Both the position numbers and the translations under genes were made by a program. The notes beneath the pieces were generated by a model. It was not told the DNA's origin, did not search any database, and was given only the letters and a program-made list of their open reading frames with translations. Positions 44,916 through 55,189 of a DNA stretch of 64,000 nucleotides are shown here, piece after piece; position 1 is the first letter of the stretch, and the number at the start of each line of letters is the position of its first letter. This DNA is from [Synechococcus] sp. NIES-970 (GTDB taxonomy: Bacteria; Cyanobacteriota; Cyanobacteriia; Cyanobacteriales; MRBY01). The stretch is taken from contig AP017959.1 of the NCBI GenBank assembly GCA_002356215.1, forward strand, positions 1-64,000, in the 5' to 3' direction.

Positions 44916-45404
44916 ATGTCTACTCCCCATGCTGTCCCCGCTGACAAACGTTTCCGGGTGCTAGAAGTCACCATGAAGCGACATCAGTACCGCCAGGACA
45001 CCCTGATCGAAGTGCTGCACAAGGCCCAGGAGGTTTTTGGGTACCTCGAAGATGACGTGTTGGCCTATGTCGCGCGGGGGTTAAAGTTACCCCTCAGTCG
45101 GGTGTATGGGGTGGCCACGTTTTATCATCTGTTTTCCCTTAAACCCAAAGGAAAGCACACCTGTGTGGTCTGTTTGGGCACAGCCTGTTATGTGAAAGGC
45201 TCCCAACAGCTCCTCGACGACATTGACCACGCGCTCCACATTAAACCCGGTGAAACGACCGCTGATGGTGAAATTTCCCTAGTCACAGCTCGCTGTATCG
45301 GTGCCTGTGGCATTGCTCCGGCGGTCGTTTATGACGATGAGGTCTGCGGTAAACAAAGTTCTTCGATGGTGTTGGCCAAGCTACAGGAATTGGTTAAGCC
45401 TTGA
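44916..45404 (+). CDS. hoxE: Bidirectional hydrogenase subunit HoxE
   Basis: Thioredoxin-like [2Fe-2S] subunit of the HoxEFU diaphorase module, homologous to NuoE. 162 residues. Cluster cysteines are seen in VVCLGTACYVKG and TARCIGACGIAPA. The helical N-terminal half (RQDTLIEVLHKAQEVFGYL...VYGVATFYHLF) is typical of the NuoE family. First gene of the structural operon; 54 bp to hoxF. Confidence 0.95.
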   Translation: MSTPHAVPADKRFRVLEVTMKRHQYRQDTLIEVLHKAQEVFGYLEDDVLAYVARGLKLPLSRVYGVATFYHLFSLKPKGKHTCVVCLGTACYVKGSQQLLDDIDHALHIKPGETTADGEISLVTARCIGACGIAPAVVYDDEVCGKQSSSMVLAKLQELVKP

Positions 45405-45458
45405 GATTTGCCCTGAATTGTTGAGTTTGTCCATGCTTTTTGAGGATGTACGCCAGAA

Positions 45459-47063
45459 ATGACCGATTTAGCCGAACTTTTTGAAATTGCGGCAGCCGAG
45501 AACAGCAGCCACCAAAAAATTCAAATCCGCTGTTGCACCGCTGCTGGTTGTATGTCCTCGGGTAGTTTAGCGGTCAAGGAACAGCTGGAAGCGGAGATAA
45601 AAGCGAAAAATTTAGGCGATCGCCTGGAGGTGGTTCCCGTTGGTTGCATGAAACTCTGCGGTTTTGCCCCCCTGGTAGATGTGAGTGAAAATACTTGTTT
45701 TCAGGAGGTGACCCCAGCGGTCGCCGCCGATATTGTTAACGCGGCCCTCGGGGAGCAACCCAGCCCAGCTCTGGAACTATGCGATCGCCAAGCACCATTT
45801 TTTGCCTTGCAAAAGCCCATTGTTCTAGAAAACAGCGGCAAAATTGACCCCGAACGGATCGAAGCCTACATTGCCCGGGGTGGCTATCGGCAGTTACACC
45901 AAGTGCTCGAAGACATGACGCCCACGGAGGTGGTGGCAGAAATCACCCAGAGCGGCCTGCGGGGACGGGGAGGCGGTGGCTATCCTACGGGCCTGAAGTG
46001 GGCGACGGTCGCGAAGATGCCCGGCGACCAAAAATACATTATTTGCAACGCTGATGAAGGGGATCCAGGCGCTTTCATGGACCGGGCTGTGCTCGAAAGT
46101 GACCCCCACCGCATCCTCGAAGGGATGGCGATCGCCGGTTACGCAGTCGGGGCAAACCATGGTTATATCTATATTCGAGCGGAATATCCCCTGGCGATCG
46201 CCCACCTCGAAAAAGCAATTAAACAGGCCAAAAGCAAAGGACTCCTTGGTAGCCAAATTTTTAACTGTCCCTTCAATTTCACCATCGACATCCGCATCGG
46301 GGCCGGGGCTTTTGTCTGCGGTGAAGAAACCGCCCTGATCGCCTCCATCGAAGGAAAACGGGGCACCCCCAAACCGAGGCCGCCCTACCCAGCCCAGTCC
46401 GGTCTCTGGGGTCATCCCACCCTGATTAACAATGTGGAGACCTACGCCAATATCGTGCCGATCATCCGGGAAGGGGCAGACTGGTTTAGCAGTATTGGCA
46501 CAGAAAAAAGCAAGGGCACTAAGGTTTTCGCTCTCACCGGCAAAGTTAAAAACAACGGCCTGATCGAAGTGCCCATGGGAACCCCCGTTCGGCAGATTGT
46601 CGAACAAATGGGCGGTGGCATTCCCGACGGCGGCACGGTCAAATCGGTACAAACCGGCGGTCCTTCGGGGGGCTGCATTCCAGCGGCGTTTCTCGATACT
46701 CCCATCGAATATGATTCTTTGCTCAAGCTGGGCACCATGATGGGTTCTGGGGGGATGATCGTCATGGATGAAAGCACCAGCATGGTGGATGTGGCGAAAT
46801 TCTACATGGAGTTTTGCCAATGTGAATCCTGCGGTAAATGTATCCCTTGCCGGGCGGGGACAGTGCAAATGTCTGATCTCCTCAGCAAACTCCTCAAGGG
46901 AGAAGCAGAACCCCAAGATATCGAACTGCTGGAAAGTCTTTGCTATATGGTCAAAGAAGCCAGCCTCTGCGGTCTGGGCCAGAGTGCCCCCAATCCGATT
47001 CTCAGTACCCTGCGCTATTTCCGACCGGAATATGAAGCGCTTGTGGGGAGGAGTCACCGTTAA
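45459..47063 (+). CDS. hoxF: Bidirectional hydrogenase diaphorase subunit HoxF
   Basis: Flavoprotein exchanging electrons with NAD(P)H or ferredoxin/flavodoxin; NuoF-like, 534 residues. N-terminal thioredoxin-like [2Fe-2S] domain ([23 protein letters not shown]). FMN/NADH region with [16 protein letters not shown] (~residue 165) and [19 protein letters not shown]-like domain ([17 protein letters not shown]). C-terminal [4Fe-4S] ligands [13 protein letters not shown] with a fourth Cys in [12 protein letters not shown]. Complete. HoxU follows after 74 bp. Confidence 0.97.
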   Translation: MTDLAELFEIAAAENSSHQKIQIRCCTAAGCMSSGSLAVKEQLEAEIKAKNLGDRLEVVPVGCMKLCGFAPLVDVSENTCFQEVTPAVAADIVNAALGEQPSPALELCDRQAPFFALQKPIVLENSGKIDPERIEAYIARGGYRQLHQVLEDMTPTEVVAEITQSGLRGRGGGGYPTGLKWATVAKMPGDQKYIICNADEGDPGAFMDRAVLESDPHRILEGMAIAGYAVGANHGYIYIRAEYPLAIAHLEKAIKQAKSKGLLGSQIFNCPFNFTIDIRIGAGAFVCGEETALIASIEGKRGTPKPRPPYPAQSGLWGHPTLINNVETYANIVPIIREGADWFSSIGTEKSKGTKVFALTGKVKNNGLIEVPMGTPVRQIVEQMGGGIPDGGTVKSVQTGGPSGGCIPAAFLDTPIEYDSLLKLGTMMGSGGMIVMDESTSMVDVAKFYMEFCQCESCGKCIPCRAGTVQMSDLLSKLLKGEAEPQDIELLESLCYMVKEASLCGLGQSAPNPILSTLRYFRPEYEALVGRSHR

Positions 47064-47137
47064 ATTGCCCAGGCGATCGCCTGACCTCCAACCCACCTAA
47101 TTTTCCACAAGCCCTTTTCCAATAACCTGCAAAGTCC

Positions 47138-47854
47138 ATGGCCGTTCATACCCTCACGATAAATGACCAATTGATCAGCGCCCGCGCCGGCGAAACGATC
47201 CTTGATGCGGCCCGGGATGCCGGCATTCATATTCCCACCCTCTGCCACCTAGAGGGAGTCAGTGACGTGGGGGCCTGTCGCCTCTGCCTCGTGGAAATCG
47301 ACGGGAGTAATAAGTTACAACCAGCCTGTGTGACGGAAGCGGCGGAGGGGATGGTCGTTCACACCCACACTGAAAAGCTCGCCGATTACCGCCGCATCAC
47401 AGTGGAGCTGCTTTTTGCCGAAGGTAACCATGTTTGCGCCGTCTGTGTGGCCAATGACCACTGCGAGCTCCAGGATATGGCCGTGGAGGTGGGCATGGAT
47501 CATGTGCGTTTCCCTTACCAGCATCCAGAACGGGAGGTGGATATTTCTCACCCGCAATTTGGCATTGACCATAACCGCTGCATCCTTTGTACCCGCTGCG
47601 TCCGGGTTTGTGACGAGATCGAAGGGGCCCATGTGTGGGATGTGGCTAACCGGGGCAGTGACACCAAAATTATCTCAGGATTAAATCAGCCCTGGGGCGA
47701 AGTGGAAGCCTGCACCAGTTGCGGTAAATGTGTGGATGCCTGTCCGACAGGTTCCATCTTTCATAAAGGGGCCACGGTCGGTAGTAAACAAGGCGATCGC
47801 CAAAAACTCGAATTTTTAATTAACGCCCGTACCAAAGGGGAATGGACAAGATAA
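47138..47854 (+). CDS. hoxU: Bidirectional hydrogenase diaphorase subunit HoxU
   Basis: Iron-sulfur subunit relaying electrons between HoxF and HoxY (NuoG N-terminal homologue). 238 residues: plant-type [2Fe-2S] ligands (CHLEGVSDVGACRLCLVEI and a distal Cys in PACVTEA), His/Cys-ligated cluster segment HVCAVCVANDHCELQ, and two ferredoxin-like [4Fe-4S] sets, CILCTRCVRVCDE and CTSCGKCVDACPTGSI. The stop codon overlaps the hoxY start by one base (TAATG). Confidence 0.96.
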   Translation: MAVHTLTINDQLISARAGETILDAARDAGIHIPTLCHLEGVSDVGACRLCLVEIDGSNKLQPACVTEAAEGMVVHTHTEKLADYRRITVELLFAEGNHVCAVCVANDHCELQDMAVEVGMDHVRFPYQHPEREVDISHPQFGIDHNRCILCTRCVRVCDEIEGAHVWDVANRGSDTKIISGLNQPWGEVEACTSCGKCVDACPTGSIFHKGATVGSKQGDRQKLEFLINARTKGEWTR

Positions 47855-48420
47855 TGGCACAAGAAACCCAAGGGAAAATCAGATTGGCCACCATTTGGTT
47901 GGCGGGCTGCTCCGGCTGTCACATGTCATTTTTAGACCTGGATGAATTTCTCATCGACCTGGCCCAAAAAGTCGAGGTGGTCTTTAGTCCCGTTGGCTCT
48001 GATATCAAGGACTATCCCGAAAATGTCGATGTCTGCCTGGTGGAAGGAGCCGTCGCCAATGAGGAAAACTTAGCGCTACTTAGGCAGGTGCGAGAAAATA
48101 CCAAGCTTGTGATCGCTTTCGGGGACTGCGCTGTGACCACCAATGTCACCGGGATTCGCAACCAAAAAGGAGATCAAAATGAAATTCTTCAGCGGGGCTA
48201 CGGGGAACTCACAGACGAGCACCAATGGCCCCAGCAAATTCCCGGTGGGATTCTCCCTCCGCTTTTACCCAAGGTTTTACCCATCAGTGCCGTTGTGCCT
48301 ATTGATATTTACTTGCCTGGTTGTCCCCCCAGTGCTGAACGGATCAAAGCGGCGATCGCCCCGCTACTAGAGGGAAAATTACCCGAAATGGTCGGGCGCG
48401 AAATGATCAAATTTGGTTAA
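47854..48420 (+). CDS. hoxY: Bidirectional [NiFe]-hydrogenase small subunit HoxY
   Basis: Small subunit carrying the proximal [4Fe-4S] cluster. 188 residues from the ATG at 47854, coupled to hoxU by a TAATG overlap. Cluster ligands lie in LAGCSGCHMSF, GDCAVTTN and LPGCPPSAE. There is no Tat signal and no medial/distal cluster domain, as expected for soluble group 3d enzymes. A CBS-domain gene follows after 6 bp. Confidence 0.95.
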   Translation: MAQETQGKIRLATIWLAGCSGCHMSFLDLDEFLIDLAQKVEVVFSPVGSDIKDYPENVDVCLVEGAVANEENLALLRQVRENTKLVIAFGDCAVTTNVTGIRNQKGDQNEILQRGYGELTDEHQWPQQIPGGILPPLLPKVLPISAVVPIDIYLPGCPPSAERIKAAIAPLLEGKLPEMVGREMIKFG

Positions 48421-48426
48421 ATTTCT

Positions 48427-49071
48427 ATGTCCCAAAGTCCCACGATGCTTACCGCTGCCGCCATCATGAACCCTAAGGTGATCACCATCAAAGGGTTGGC
48501 TACCGTCGCCAGCGCGACCCAATCTATGCGCGCCCACCACACCCAGACTCTCATTGTCGATCGCCGCCATCCCCACGACGCCTACGGTATCGTGACGGCC
48601 ACTGATATCAGCAGTAAGGTGCTCGCCTATGGCCGCGATCCCCGCACGATCCGCGTCTATGAAATTATGACGAAGCCTTGTATTTCGGTAAATCCAGACC
48701 TCGCCGTAGAATATGTGGCCCGTCTTTTTGGCCAGTGGCAGATCCACAGTGCCCCGGTGATCAAAGACGAACTGCTGGGAATCATCACTGTCACGGATCT
48801 GATCACAAAGAGCGATTTTTTAGAAAATCCCAAGGCGATCGCCCTCACGGCGGAAATGCAGAAAGCGATTCACCGGGCGAAATTAACCTGCCAAACCCAG
48901 GGCCACGATTCCAGCGCTTGTGCTCAAGCCTGGGCAGCGGTCGAAGAGTTAGAAGCAGAGGTTGCCTACCAACAGGCCACCAAAGTTCCTAAAACCGCCC
49001 TGGAAGAATACCTCGAAGAAAATCCCAAGGCGGTGGACCATCTGCTCATTGACAATTGGTGTAGTGGCTAA
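48427..49071 (+). CDS. CBS-domain protein encoded inside the hox operon
   Basis: 214 residues with two CBS motifs (~10-70 and ~77-135; segments MNPKVITIKGLATVASATQSM, VDRRHPHDAYGIVTATDI, MTKPCISVNPDLAVEYVARLF, VIKDELLGIITVTDLI). CBS pairs bind adenine nucleotides and act as regulatory modules. A C-terminal helical region of ~75 residues carries three Cys (LTCQTQ, SACAQAW, NWCSG). It sits 6 bp after hoxY and 84 bp before hoxH, so it is cotranscribed with the hydrogenase. A role in sensing energy charge for HoxYH is inference from position. I recall unnamed ORFs at this place in related strains. Confidence 0.88.
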   Translation: MSQSPTMLTAAAIMNPKVITIKGLATVASATQSMRAHHTQTLIVDRRHPHDAYGIVTATDISSKVLAYGRDPRTIRVYEIMTKPCISVNPDLAVEYVARLFGQWQIHSAPVIKDELLGIITVTDLITKSDFLENPKAIALTAEMQKAIHRAKLTCQTQGHDSSACAQAWAAVEELEAEVAYQQATKVPKTALEEYLEENPKAVDHLLIDNWCSG

Positions 49072-49155
49072 TTGAGTTGGATCCAAAAACCTTTTTTCAC
49101 CTCTATGTTTTTCAATTTCCTCAATAACATTTCGTCTTAATTGCTGAGGCCCCAA

Positions 49156-50580
49156 ATGTCCAAAACCATCGTTATTGATCCCGTTACCCGCATTGAGGGC
49201 CACGCTAAAATTTCGATTTTTCTCGATGACCAAGGGGAAGTGGCCGAAGCGCGCTTTCATGTGGGAGAATTTCGCGGCTTTGAGAAATTTTGTGAAGGTC
49301 GCCCCTTTTGGGAAATGCCTGCTTTGACATCGCGGATCTGTGGCATTTGCCCGGTGAGTCACTTGATTGCTTCCTCGAAAACGGGCGATCAATTATTGGC
49401 AGTAAAAATTCCCCCTGGAGCCGAGAAGCTGCGGCGGCTACTCAATCTCGCCCAAATTACCCAATCCCATGCCCTGAGCTTCTTTCATCTCAGTAGCCCG
49501 GATCTGATTTTTGGCTGGGATGGGGACCCGAAAACCCGCAATATTTTTGGACTGATTGCCGCCGATCCAGACCTGGCCCGGGGGGGGATTCGCCTGCGCA
49601 AATTTGGCCAAGATATTATCAAAATCCTCGGGAGCCAAAAGGTTCATCCCGCCTGGTCTATTCCTGGGGGCGTGCGATCGCCTTTAACCCAAGCAGGGCA
49701 TACCTATATCCGTGAGGGCCTACCGGAGGCGAAAAATACGGTGAGAAATGCCCTGGCATTATTTAAAACGATTCTCGATTCTCACCAGGAAGAGGTTGAA
49801 GTTTTCGGCAATTTTCCAAGTCTATACCTCGGTCTTGTGGGGGAATTTGGCACTTGGGAGCATTACGACGGCAGTTTAAGGATGATCGACAGCCATGGCA
49901 ATATCGTCGGCGATAACCTCGATCCCAACCAGTACCGCGAATTTCTCGGGGAAAAACTGCAAACAGATTCCTACCTCAAATCCCCCTATTACAAACTCTT
50001 TGGGGAAACAGGCATCTATCGAGTTGGCCCCCTGGCCCGAGTGAATATCTGCGATCATTTCGGTACGCCCTTAGCGGATGAGGAGCTGTTGGAATATCGT
50101 CAACGGCATGGACGCATCGTTCATTCTTCGTTTCTCTATCACCATGCCCGCTTACTCGAAATCCTCGCTTCCCTCGAAAGAATTGAAAATATGCTCGATG
50201 ATCCGGATTTATTTTCCTCGCGTTTAAAAGCTGAGGCGGGGGTCAATCAAACGGAAGCGGTAGGCGTTAGTGAAGCGCCGCGGGGAACCCTCTTTCACCA
50301 TTACCAAGTAGATGAAAATGGCCTATTGCAAAAAATCAACTTGGTGATCGCCACGGGGCAAAATAACTTCGCCATTAACCGCACTGTCACCCAAATCGCT
50401 CAACATTATATCCATGGGGAGAATGTCGCCGAGGGCATTTTAAATCGGGTCGAGGCGGGGGTGAGAAATTATGATCCCTGCCTGAGCTGCTCTACCCATG
50501 CTGCTGGACAAATGCCGATGATCCTCAAGTTAATCGCGCCTGATGGGGCAGTCATTCGGGAAATTCGCCGGGATAGTTAA
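49156..50580 (+). CDS. hoxH: Bidirectional [NiFe]-hydrogenase large subunit HoxH
   Basis: Catalytic subunit binding the Ni-Fe(CN)2CO centre. 474 residues from the ATG at 49156; the frame opens at a TTG five codons earlier. N-terminal motif RICGIC gives Cys62 and Cys65; the C-terminal motif DPCLSCSTH gives Cys442 and Cys445. The C-terminal extension after [10 protein letters not shown] (about 25 residues) is the peptide expected to be removed by HoxW once nickel is in. Complete and in frame, so an active enzyme is predicted. hoxW starts 4 bp later. Confidence 0.97.
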   Translation: MSKTIVIDPVTRIEGHAKISIFLDDQGEVAEARFHVGEFRGFEKFCEGRPFWEMPALTSRICGICPVSHLIASSKTGDQLLAVKIPPGAEKLRRLLNLAQITQSHALSFFHLSSPDLIFGWDGDPKTRNIFGLIAADPDLARGGIRLRKFGQDIIKILGSQKVHPAWSIPGGVRSPLTQAGHTYIREGLPEAKNTVRNALALFKTILDSHQEEVEVFGNFPSLYLGLVGEFGTWEHYDGSLRMIDSHGNIVGDNLDPNQYREFLGEKLQTDSYLKSPYYKLFGETGIYRVGPLARVNICDHFGTPLADEELLEYRQRHGRIVHSSFLYHHARLLEILASLERIENMLDDPDLFSSRLKAEAGVNQTEAVGVSEAPRGTLFHHYQVDENGLLQKINLVIATGQNNFAINRTVTQIAQHYIHGENVAEGILNRVEAGVRNYDPCLSCSTHAAGQMPMILKLIAPDGAVIREIRRDS

Positions 50581-50584
50581 CGTG

Positions 50585-51016
50585 ATGGCTCCTATTCTTG
50601 TGATCGGCTATGGCAACACCCTCCGCTCCGATGATGGGGCCGGGCCAAAGGTGGCAGAAGCGTTTTCTGCACAGGAAAATGTGCGGGCGATCGCCACTCA
50701 CCAGCTCACCCCAGAATTGGCCGAAGATCTCATCCAGGCAAAGCAAGTTTATTTTGTCGATGCGGCCCCTGTAAAGCAGGTCACTTTGCAGCGGATTCAC
50801 CTCCAAGATTACCAAGAAACCTTTAGCCATTTTGTGACGCCCCAGGGCTTGCTAAAACTGATCAAACACCTCTACCAGCGGCCACTACCAGAAGCCTATT
50901 TTCTCTTGATTCCTGCCGAGAATTTCACCATTGGAGAAACTTTTTCTGACTTGACCCAAGCGGGGGTATTAAAGGCGATCGCCCTTCTGCAAGCTAGAAT
51001 TAAACTGTGTGGGTAA
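50585..51016 (+). CDS. hoxW: Hydrogenase maturation protease HoxW
   Basis: Nickel-dependent endopeptidase that cuts the HoxH C-terminal extension. 143 residues from the ATG at 50585 (GTG at 50582 also possible), directly after hoxH. It has the family start ILVIGYGNTLRSDDGAGPKVAE with the nickel-binding acidic residue, YFVDAAPV, and the His segment TFSHFVTPQGLL. In Synechocystis hoxW lies elsewhere, so this linkage to its substrate gene is informative. Confidence 0.93.
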   Translation: MAPILVIGYGNTLRSDDGAGPKVAEAFSAQENVRAIATHQLTPELAEDLIQAKQVYFVDAAPVKQVTLQRIHLQDYQETFSHFVTPQGLLKLIKHLYQRPLPEAYFLLIPAENFTIGETFSDLTQAGVLKAIALLQARIKLCG

Positions 51017-51088
51017 TTGTTATGGCGTAAATAAAGGCGATCGCCTATGTTTTCTTTTTCAACCAAATATAATTACTGATTTAAAATA

Positions 51089-51727
51089 ATGCTTTTAGCA
51101 CTAGATCGCATCCAAATCCCCCCAGGCCAGCATGTTATTTTGCGAGATGTTAGCTGGCAAGAATTTGAGCAAATCTTGGTAGAACTAGGAGACCGCCGTG
51201 CTGCCCGCATTGCCTATCAAAACGGCTATTTAGAAATCATGACACCATTAGCAGAACATGAAGACAACAAAGAAATAGTCAGTGACTTAGTGAAAATTCT
51301 CCTAGAAGAAGCCAATGTAGAATTTCGCAGTCTAGGATCTACTACTTTTAGAAAACAAACCTCTCAAGGCTTAGAGCCTGACCAGTGTTTTTATATTGAA
51401 AATGAAGCAAAAATTCGCGGCAAAAAACGGATTGATTTAGCTATTGATCCACCGCCAGACTTAGCTATTGAGATTGACATTACTTCTCGCACTTATCCTG
51501 AGATTTATGCGGCCCTCGGCGTACCTGAGCTATGGCGCTTTGAAAATAACCAATTGCAAATCAATGTTCTTTTGGACGGAATATATCAAGAAGTGCAGGA
51601 GAGCCCTCATTTTCCTGGGATGAAGCTCACCCAGGTGATTCCCCAGTATTTAGCAGACAGCAAAGTTCAGGGACGAACAGCAATACTGCGGCAATTCCGG
51701 CAATGGGTTCAAGTACAGCAACCATAG
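51089..51727 (+). CDS. Uma2-family (DUF820) putative endonuclease, copy 2
   Basis: 212 residues, collinear with the hydrogenase genes and lying between hoxW and hypA. PD-(D/E)XK-like core: EPDQCFYIE, then DLAIEIDITSRTYPEIYAALGVPELW. Unlike most neighbours it is AT-rich with codons such as TTA, GAA and AAA. Its 3' end runs to within 5 bp of the hypA start, so hypA is probably reached by the same transcript. The 72-bp gap to hoxW includes a HIP1 site. There is no visible link to hydrogenase maturation; insertion is likely. The N-terminal LRDVSWQEFEQILVELGDRRAARIAYQNGYLEIMTP is typical of one Uma2 subgroup. Confidence 0.85.
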   Translation: MLLALDRIQIPPGQHVILRDVSWQEFEQILVELGDRRAARIAYQNGYLEIMTPLAEHEDNKEIVSDLVKILLEEANVEFRSLGSTTFRKQTSQGLEPDQCFYIENEAKIRGKKRIDLAIDPPPDLAIEIDITSRTYPEIYAALGVPELWRFENNQLQINVLLDGIYQEVQESPHFPGMKLTQVIPQYLADSKVQGRTAILRQFRQWVQVQQP

Positions 51728-51732
51728 TTACC

Positions 51733-52074
51733 ATGCATGAAGTTGCAATTATGGAAGAAACAGTGGCGATCGCCTGCCAAGCGGCTCAACGGCAAAACGC
51801 CCATAAAATTCTCAGCTTAACCATGCGCATCGGCGACCTCAGTGGGGTTGTGCCCGAGGCCTTAGAATTTGCCTTTGCTGCTGTAACCCAGGGAACTCCC
51901 GCTAAACAAGCGACCCTAAAAATTGAGCGCGTCCCCATCGTTTGTCATTGTGACCCGTGCGATCGCCCCTTTAGTCCTGCAGATCTGTATTGTGAATGTC
52001 CGCAGTGTGGCCACTTCAGTCAACATATTATCAGTGGCAAAGAAGTTGAATTAAAATCTTTGGAGGTTATTTAA
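51733..52074 (+). CDS. hypA: Hydrogenase nickel incorporation protein HypA
   Basis: Nickel chaperone working with HypB. 113 residues from the ATG at 51733; N-terminal MHEVAIMEE with the nickel-binding His2, and a zinc site formed by CDPC (73-76) and CPQC (89-92), with additional Cys71 and Cys87 nearby. The two-base gap to hypB suggests translational coupling. Confidence 0.96.
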   Translation: MHEVAIMEETVAIACQAAQRQNAHKILSLTMRIGDLSGVVPEALEFAFAAVTQGTPAKQATLKIERVPIVCHCDPCDRPFSPADLYCECPQCGHFSQHIISGKEVELKSLEVI

Positions 52075-52076
52075 AT

Positions 52077-52889
52077 ATGTGTGGAAATTGCGGCTGTAGC
52101 GTCACTGAAAAAGAAGTAGAGATTCATACCCATACTCATGATCATAATGTTCATACCCATGCTCACATTTATGACCATGAACATCATCACCATGATCATA
52201 ATGGGCATCCCCACAGTCATTCCATTGAGATTAAACAGTCGATTTTTGCCAAAAATGATCAACTAGCAGAACGTAATCGGGGTTATTTTCTCGCAAAAGA
52301 TTTATTTGTGATCAATGTTGTTTCCAGTCCAGGTTCCGGAAAAACTGCATTACTTGAAAAGACAATTGATCAGCTACAAACTCAACTTAATTTAGCAATA
52401 ATTGTTGGCGATCTAGAGACCGACAATGATGCTCAAAGATTACGCAAAAATGGTATTTCTGTCGCTCAGATTACAACGGGAACGCTTTGTCATCTTGATG
52501 CGGCAATGGTGTTACAGGCAGCCCGTAAACTCCCCCTTGATGCAGTTAATTTATTGATTATTGAAAATGTTGGTAATTTAGTTTGTCCAGCAGCCTATGA
52601 CCTTGGTGAACATAAAAGAATTGTGCTCCTGTCTACCACTGAAGGGGAAGACAAGCCACTAAAATATCCGACGATGTTTAAATCTGCGGATGTGGTCATT
52701 ATCAATAAAATTGATATTGCTGAAGTTGTGGACTTCAATCGAGCATTAGCTCTGGAAAATATTAAAAAAATGTGTCCCCAAGCAGAAATTTTTGAGCTTT
52801 CAGCTCGCACAGGAGCAGGAATGAAGGCTTGGTTAAACTATCTACAAAACCAGCATCAAACAACCATTGCTCAAGCAGTTGAAAATTAG
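52077..52889 (+). CDS. hypB: Hydrogenase nickel incorporation GTPase HypB
   Basis: GTPase that loads nickel into the large subunit. 270 residues. The N-terminus MCGNCGC is followed by a His-rich segment with 16 His between residues 17 and 48, which suggests nickel storage as well as delivery. Then [15 protein letters not shown] (P-loop), [23 protein letters not shown] and INKIDIAEV (G4). This gene is AT-richer than hoxF-hoxH (many AAA, ATT and TTA codons). It follows hypA after 2 bp. Confidence 0.96.
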   Translation: MCGNCGCSVTEKEVEIHTHTHDHNVHTHAHIYDHEHHHHDHNGHPHSHSIEIKQSIFAKNDQLAERNRGYFLAKDLFVINVVSSPGSGKTALLEKTIDQLQTQLNLAIIVGDLETDNDAQRLRKNGISVAQITTGTLCHLDAAMVLQAARKLPLDAVNLLIIENVGNLVCPAAYDLGEHKRIVLLSTTEGEDKPLKYPTMFKSADVVIINKIDIAEVVDFNRALALENIKKMCPQAEIFELSARTGAGMKAWLNYLQNQHQTTIAQAVEN

Positions 52890-52909
52890 GTTTAATCGAG
52901 AAAATAGTA

Positions 52910-55189
52910 GTGCAACAACGGCGACGATTGACGATTACAGGGACCGTCCAAGGTGTCGGTTTTCGTCCCTTTGTCTACCAAGTAGCCCAGGAATTGGGGT
53001 TAACAGGTTGGGTCAGTAATTCTGCCGCAGGCGTAGTGATTGAGATCGAAGGTGGGCGATCGCCTTTAGATTCGTTTTCCGAAAGACTCCGGACAGCATT
53101 ACCCGTCAATGCCCGCATTGATACTTTGACCAGTGAAACGATAGAGCCCGTTGGCGATCGCACCTTCTCAATCCACACCAGTCAAACGGGGGAAAAAACA
53201 GCGCTGGTCTTACCGGATTTGGCCACCTGTAGCGTCTGTCTTGGGGAAATTTTTGATCCAAACAATCGCCGCTATCAATACCCTTTCACGAACTGCACCC
53301 ACTGCGGCCCCCGCTACAGCATCATTGAAACCCTGCCCTATGATCGCCCCCGCACGGCCATGGCCCAGTTTCCGATGTGTGCCGCCTGCCAACAGGAATA
53401 TGAAAATCCAGGCGATCGCCGTTTCCATGCTCAACCGAACGCCTGTCCTGACTGCGGTCCTCAACTGACATTTTGCGGCAATGATGGCGTGGTCATTGCC
53501 AGAAAAAATGAAGCTCTCCAGGCAGCAGTTGAGGCTCTAAAACAGGGAAAAATCGTTGCTCTTAAAGGGTTAGGGGGCTTTCAGTTATTGGTAGATGCCC
53601 GAAATTTTCAGGCAGTACAAATCCTACGCGATCGCAAAGGCCGACCGCATAAGCCTTTTGCCGTCATGTATCCAGATTTAAACAAGCTCAAACAAGATTG
53701 CTTAGTTTCGGAAGTAGCAAAAACAATATTAGTATCTGCCGCTAGTCCGATTGTTTTATTACCCAAAAAAGAAACCATTTTATTGGCTCAAAATGTTGCT
53801 CCCGATAATCCTTATTTGGGCGTGATTTTGCCCTACACCCCGCTCCATCATTTATTGCTAAAAAAGCTTGATTTTCCTGTGGTGGCCACTAGCGGAAATC
53901 TTAGTAATGAACCCATTTGTATTGATAATCAAGTAGCCCATGAGCGCTTACAGAATATTGCTGACTACTTTTTATCGCACAATCGACCTATTTTGCGGGC
54001 TGTAGATGATTCCGTTATCCAAATCATTCATCAAACCCCAGTTATTCTGCGGCGAGCAAGAGGGTATGCCCCAGAACCAATCTATCTTAAAAAGTCCTTG
54101 CCGAAAAAGATATTGGCAGTAGGTGCTCACCTGAAAAATACCGTTGCCATTGGTCAGGATCGGCATATTTTCTTGAGTCAGCATATCGGTGATTTATCAA
54201 ACCCGATTACTTTAGAGACTGCGGTACAAACCCTGCAAAAACTCGGTCAGATTTACGATTTTCAGCCGGATATCATTGCCTGCGATCGCCATCCCGATTA
54301 TCTCTCCACCAATTACGCAAAAAACCTAGCTGAAAGCCTTGGTCTTCCTTTGATTCAAGTGCAACATCACGAAGCCCATCTCTATGCCTGCATTGCGGAG
54401 CATCAGCTAGAGCCCCCAATATTAGGCATCGCCTGGGATGGTACTGGTTATGGCACAGATGGAAGCATTTGGGGTGGTGAATTTTTCCAGGTAACTGCCC
54501 AGGGCTGCGATCGTCTGGCTCATTTCAAACCTTTCCCCTTACCCGGGGGCGATCGCGCAAGTCGTGAACCCCGTCGCAGTGCCTTGGGGTTTTTGTCCCA
54601 GGAGTTTGATTTATCAGAATTAAAAAGCTTAAATTTATCCATGCTCCAAGCTTTTACTGAGACAGAATTAAATTTGCTCTGGTCAATGCTGGAGAAAAAA
54701 ATCAATAGCCCATTAACCTCAAGTGCAGGACGAATATTTGATGCGATCGCCTCTATTTTAGATGTGCATCAATGCATTACTTTTGAGGGACAAGCGGCCA
54801 TGGCCCTAGAATTTCTTGCTCAGACAATCAGAACAGATAAAGCCTATAATTTCACGATTGGCAATCAAAGTTTTCCTAGAGAGATTAGTCTTGAAATAAC
54901 CATTCGAGAAATTCTCCAAGACCTCACCCAAGGTATTTGTAAAGCAGTAATCACTGCCAAGTTTCACAATACCCTAACTGAAATAATTCTCGCCCTTGCC
55001 CAACAAACCAGAATAGAGCAAATTGTTTTAACGGGGGGCTGTTTTCAAAATAAATATCTTTTAGAACGGACAATTCAAAAATTAGAACAGGCGCAGTTCA
55101 AAGTTTACTATCCTCAGAAAATCCCGCCCAATGATGGTGCGATCGCCCTAGGGCAAATCATCGCAGTGGCCCGGGGTTTACCGGATTGA
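52910..55189 (+). CDS. hypF: Carbamoyltransferase HypF
   Basis: Makes the carbamoyl precursor of the cyanide ligands and passes it to HypE. 759 residues, GTG start at 52910, 20 bp after hypB. Domains: acylphosphatase (1-90, VQGVGFRPF), two zinc fingers (~105-190, CSVCLGEIFD, CTHCGPRY, CAACQQEY, CPDCGPQ), YrdC-like domain (~205-385, LKGLGGFQLLVDA, KGRPHKPFAVM, ATSGNLSNEPI) and a Kae1-like domain (390-750, QHHEAHLYACIAEH, GIAWDGTGYGTDG, LTGGCFQNKYL, PNDGAIALGQ). All parts appear intact. Confidence 0.97.
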   Translation: MQQRRRLTITGTVQGVGFRPFVYQVAQELGLTGWVSNSAAGVVIEIEGGRSPLDSFSERLRTALPVNARIDTLTSETIEPVGDRTFSIHTSQTGEKTALVLPDLATCSVCLGEIFDPNNRRYQYPFTNCTHCGPRYSIIETLPYDRPRTAMAQFPMCAACQQEYENPGDRRFHAQPNACPDCGPQLTFCGNDGVVIARKNEALQAAVEALKQGKIVALKGLGGFQLLVDARNFQAVQILRDRKGRPHKPFAVMYPDLNKLKQDCLVSEVAKTILVSAASPIVLLPKKETILLAQNVAPDNPYLGVILPYTPLHHLLLKKLDFPVVATSGNLSNEPICIDNQVAHERLQNIADYFLSHNRPILRAVDDSVIQIIHQTPVILRRARGYAPEPIYLKKSLPKKILAVGAHLKNTVAIGQDRHIFLSQHIGDLSNPITLETAVQTLQKLGQIYDFQPDIIACDRHPDYLSTNYAKNLAESLGLPLIQVQHHEAHLYACIAEHQLEPPILGIAWDGTGYGTDGSIWGGEFFQVTAQGCDRLAHFKPFPLPGGDRASREPRRSALGFLSQEFDLSELKSLNLSMLQAFTETELNLLWSMLEKKINSPLTSSAGRIFDAIASILDVHQCITFEGQAAMALEFLAQTIRTDKAYNFTIGNQSFPREISLEITIREILQDLTQGICKAVITAKFHNTLTEIILALAQQTRIEQIVLTGGCFQNKYLLERTIQKLEQAQFKVYYPQKIPPNDGAIALGQIIAVARGLPD

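Noticed and set aside
45894-47096. 400-codon open frame on the minus strand across hoxF
   Set aside because: It is the shadow of a GC-biased conserved gene; hoxF has clear cofactor motifs throughout and the antisense translation has no recognisable domain.
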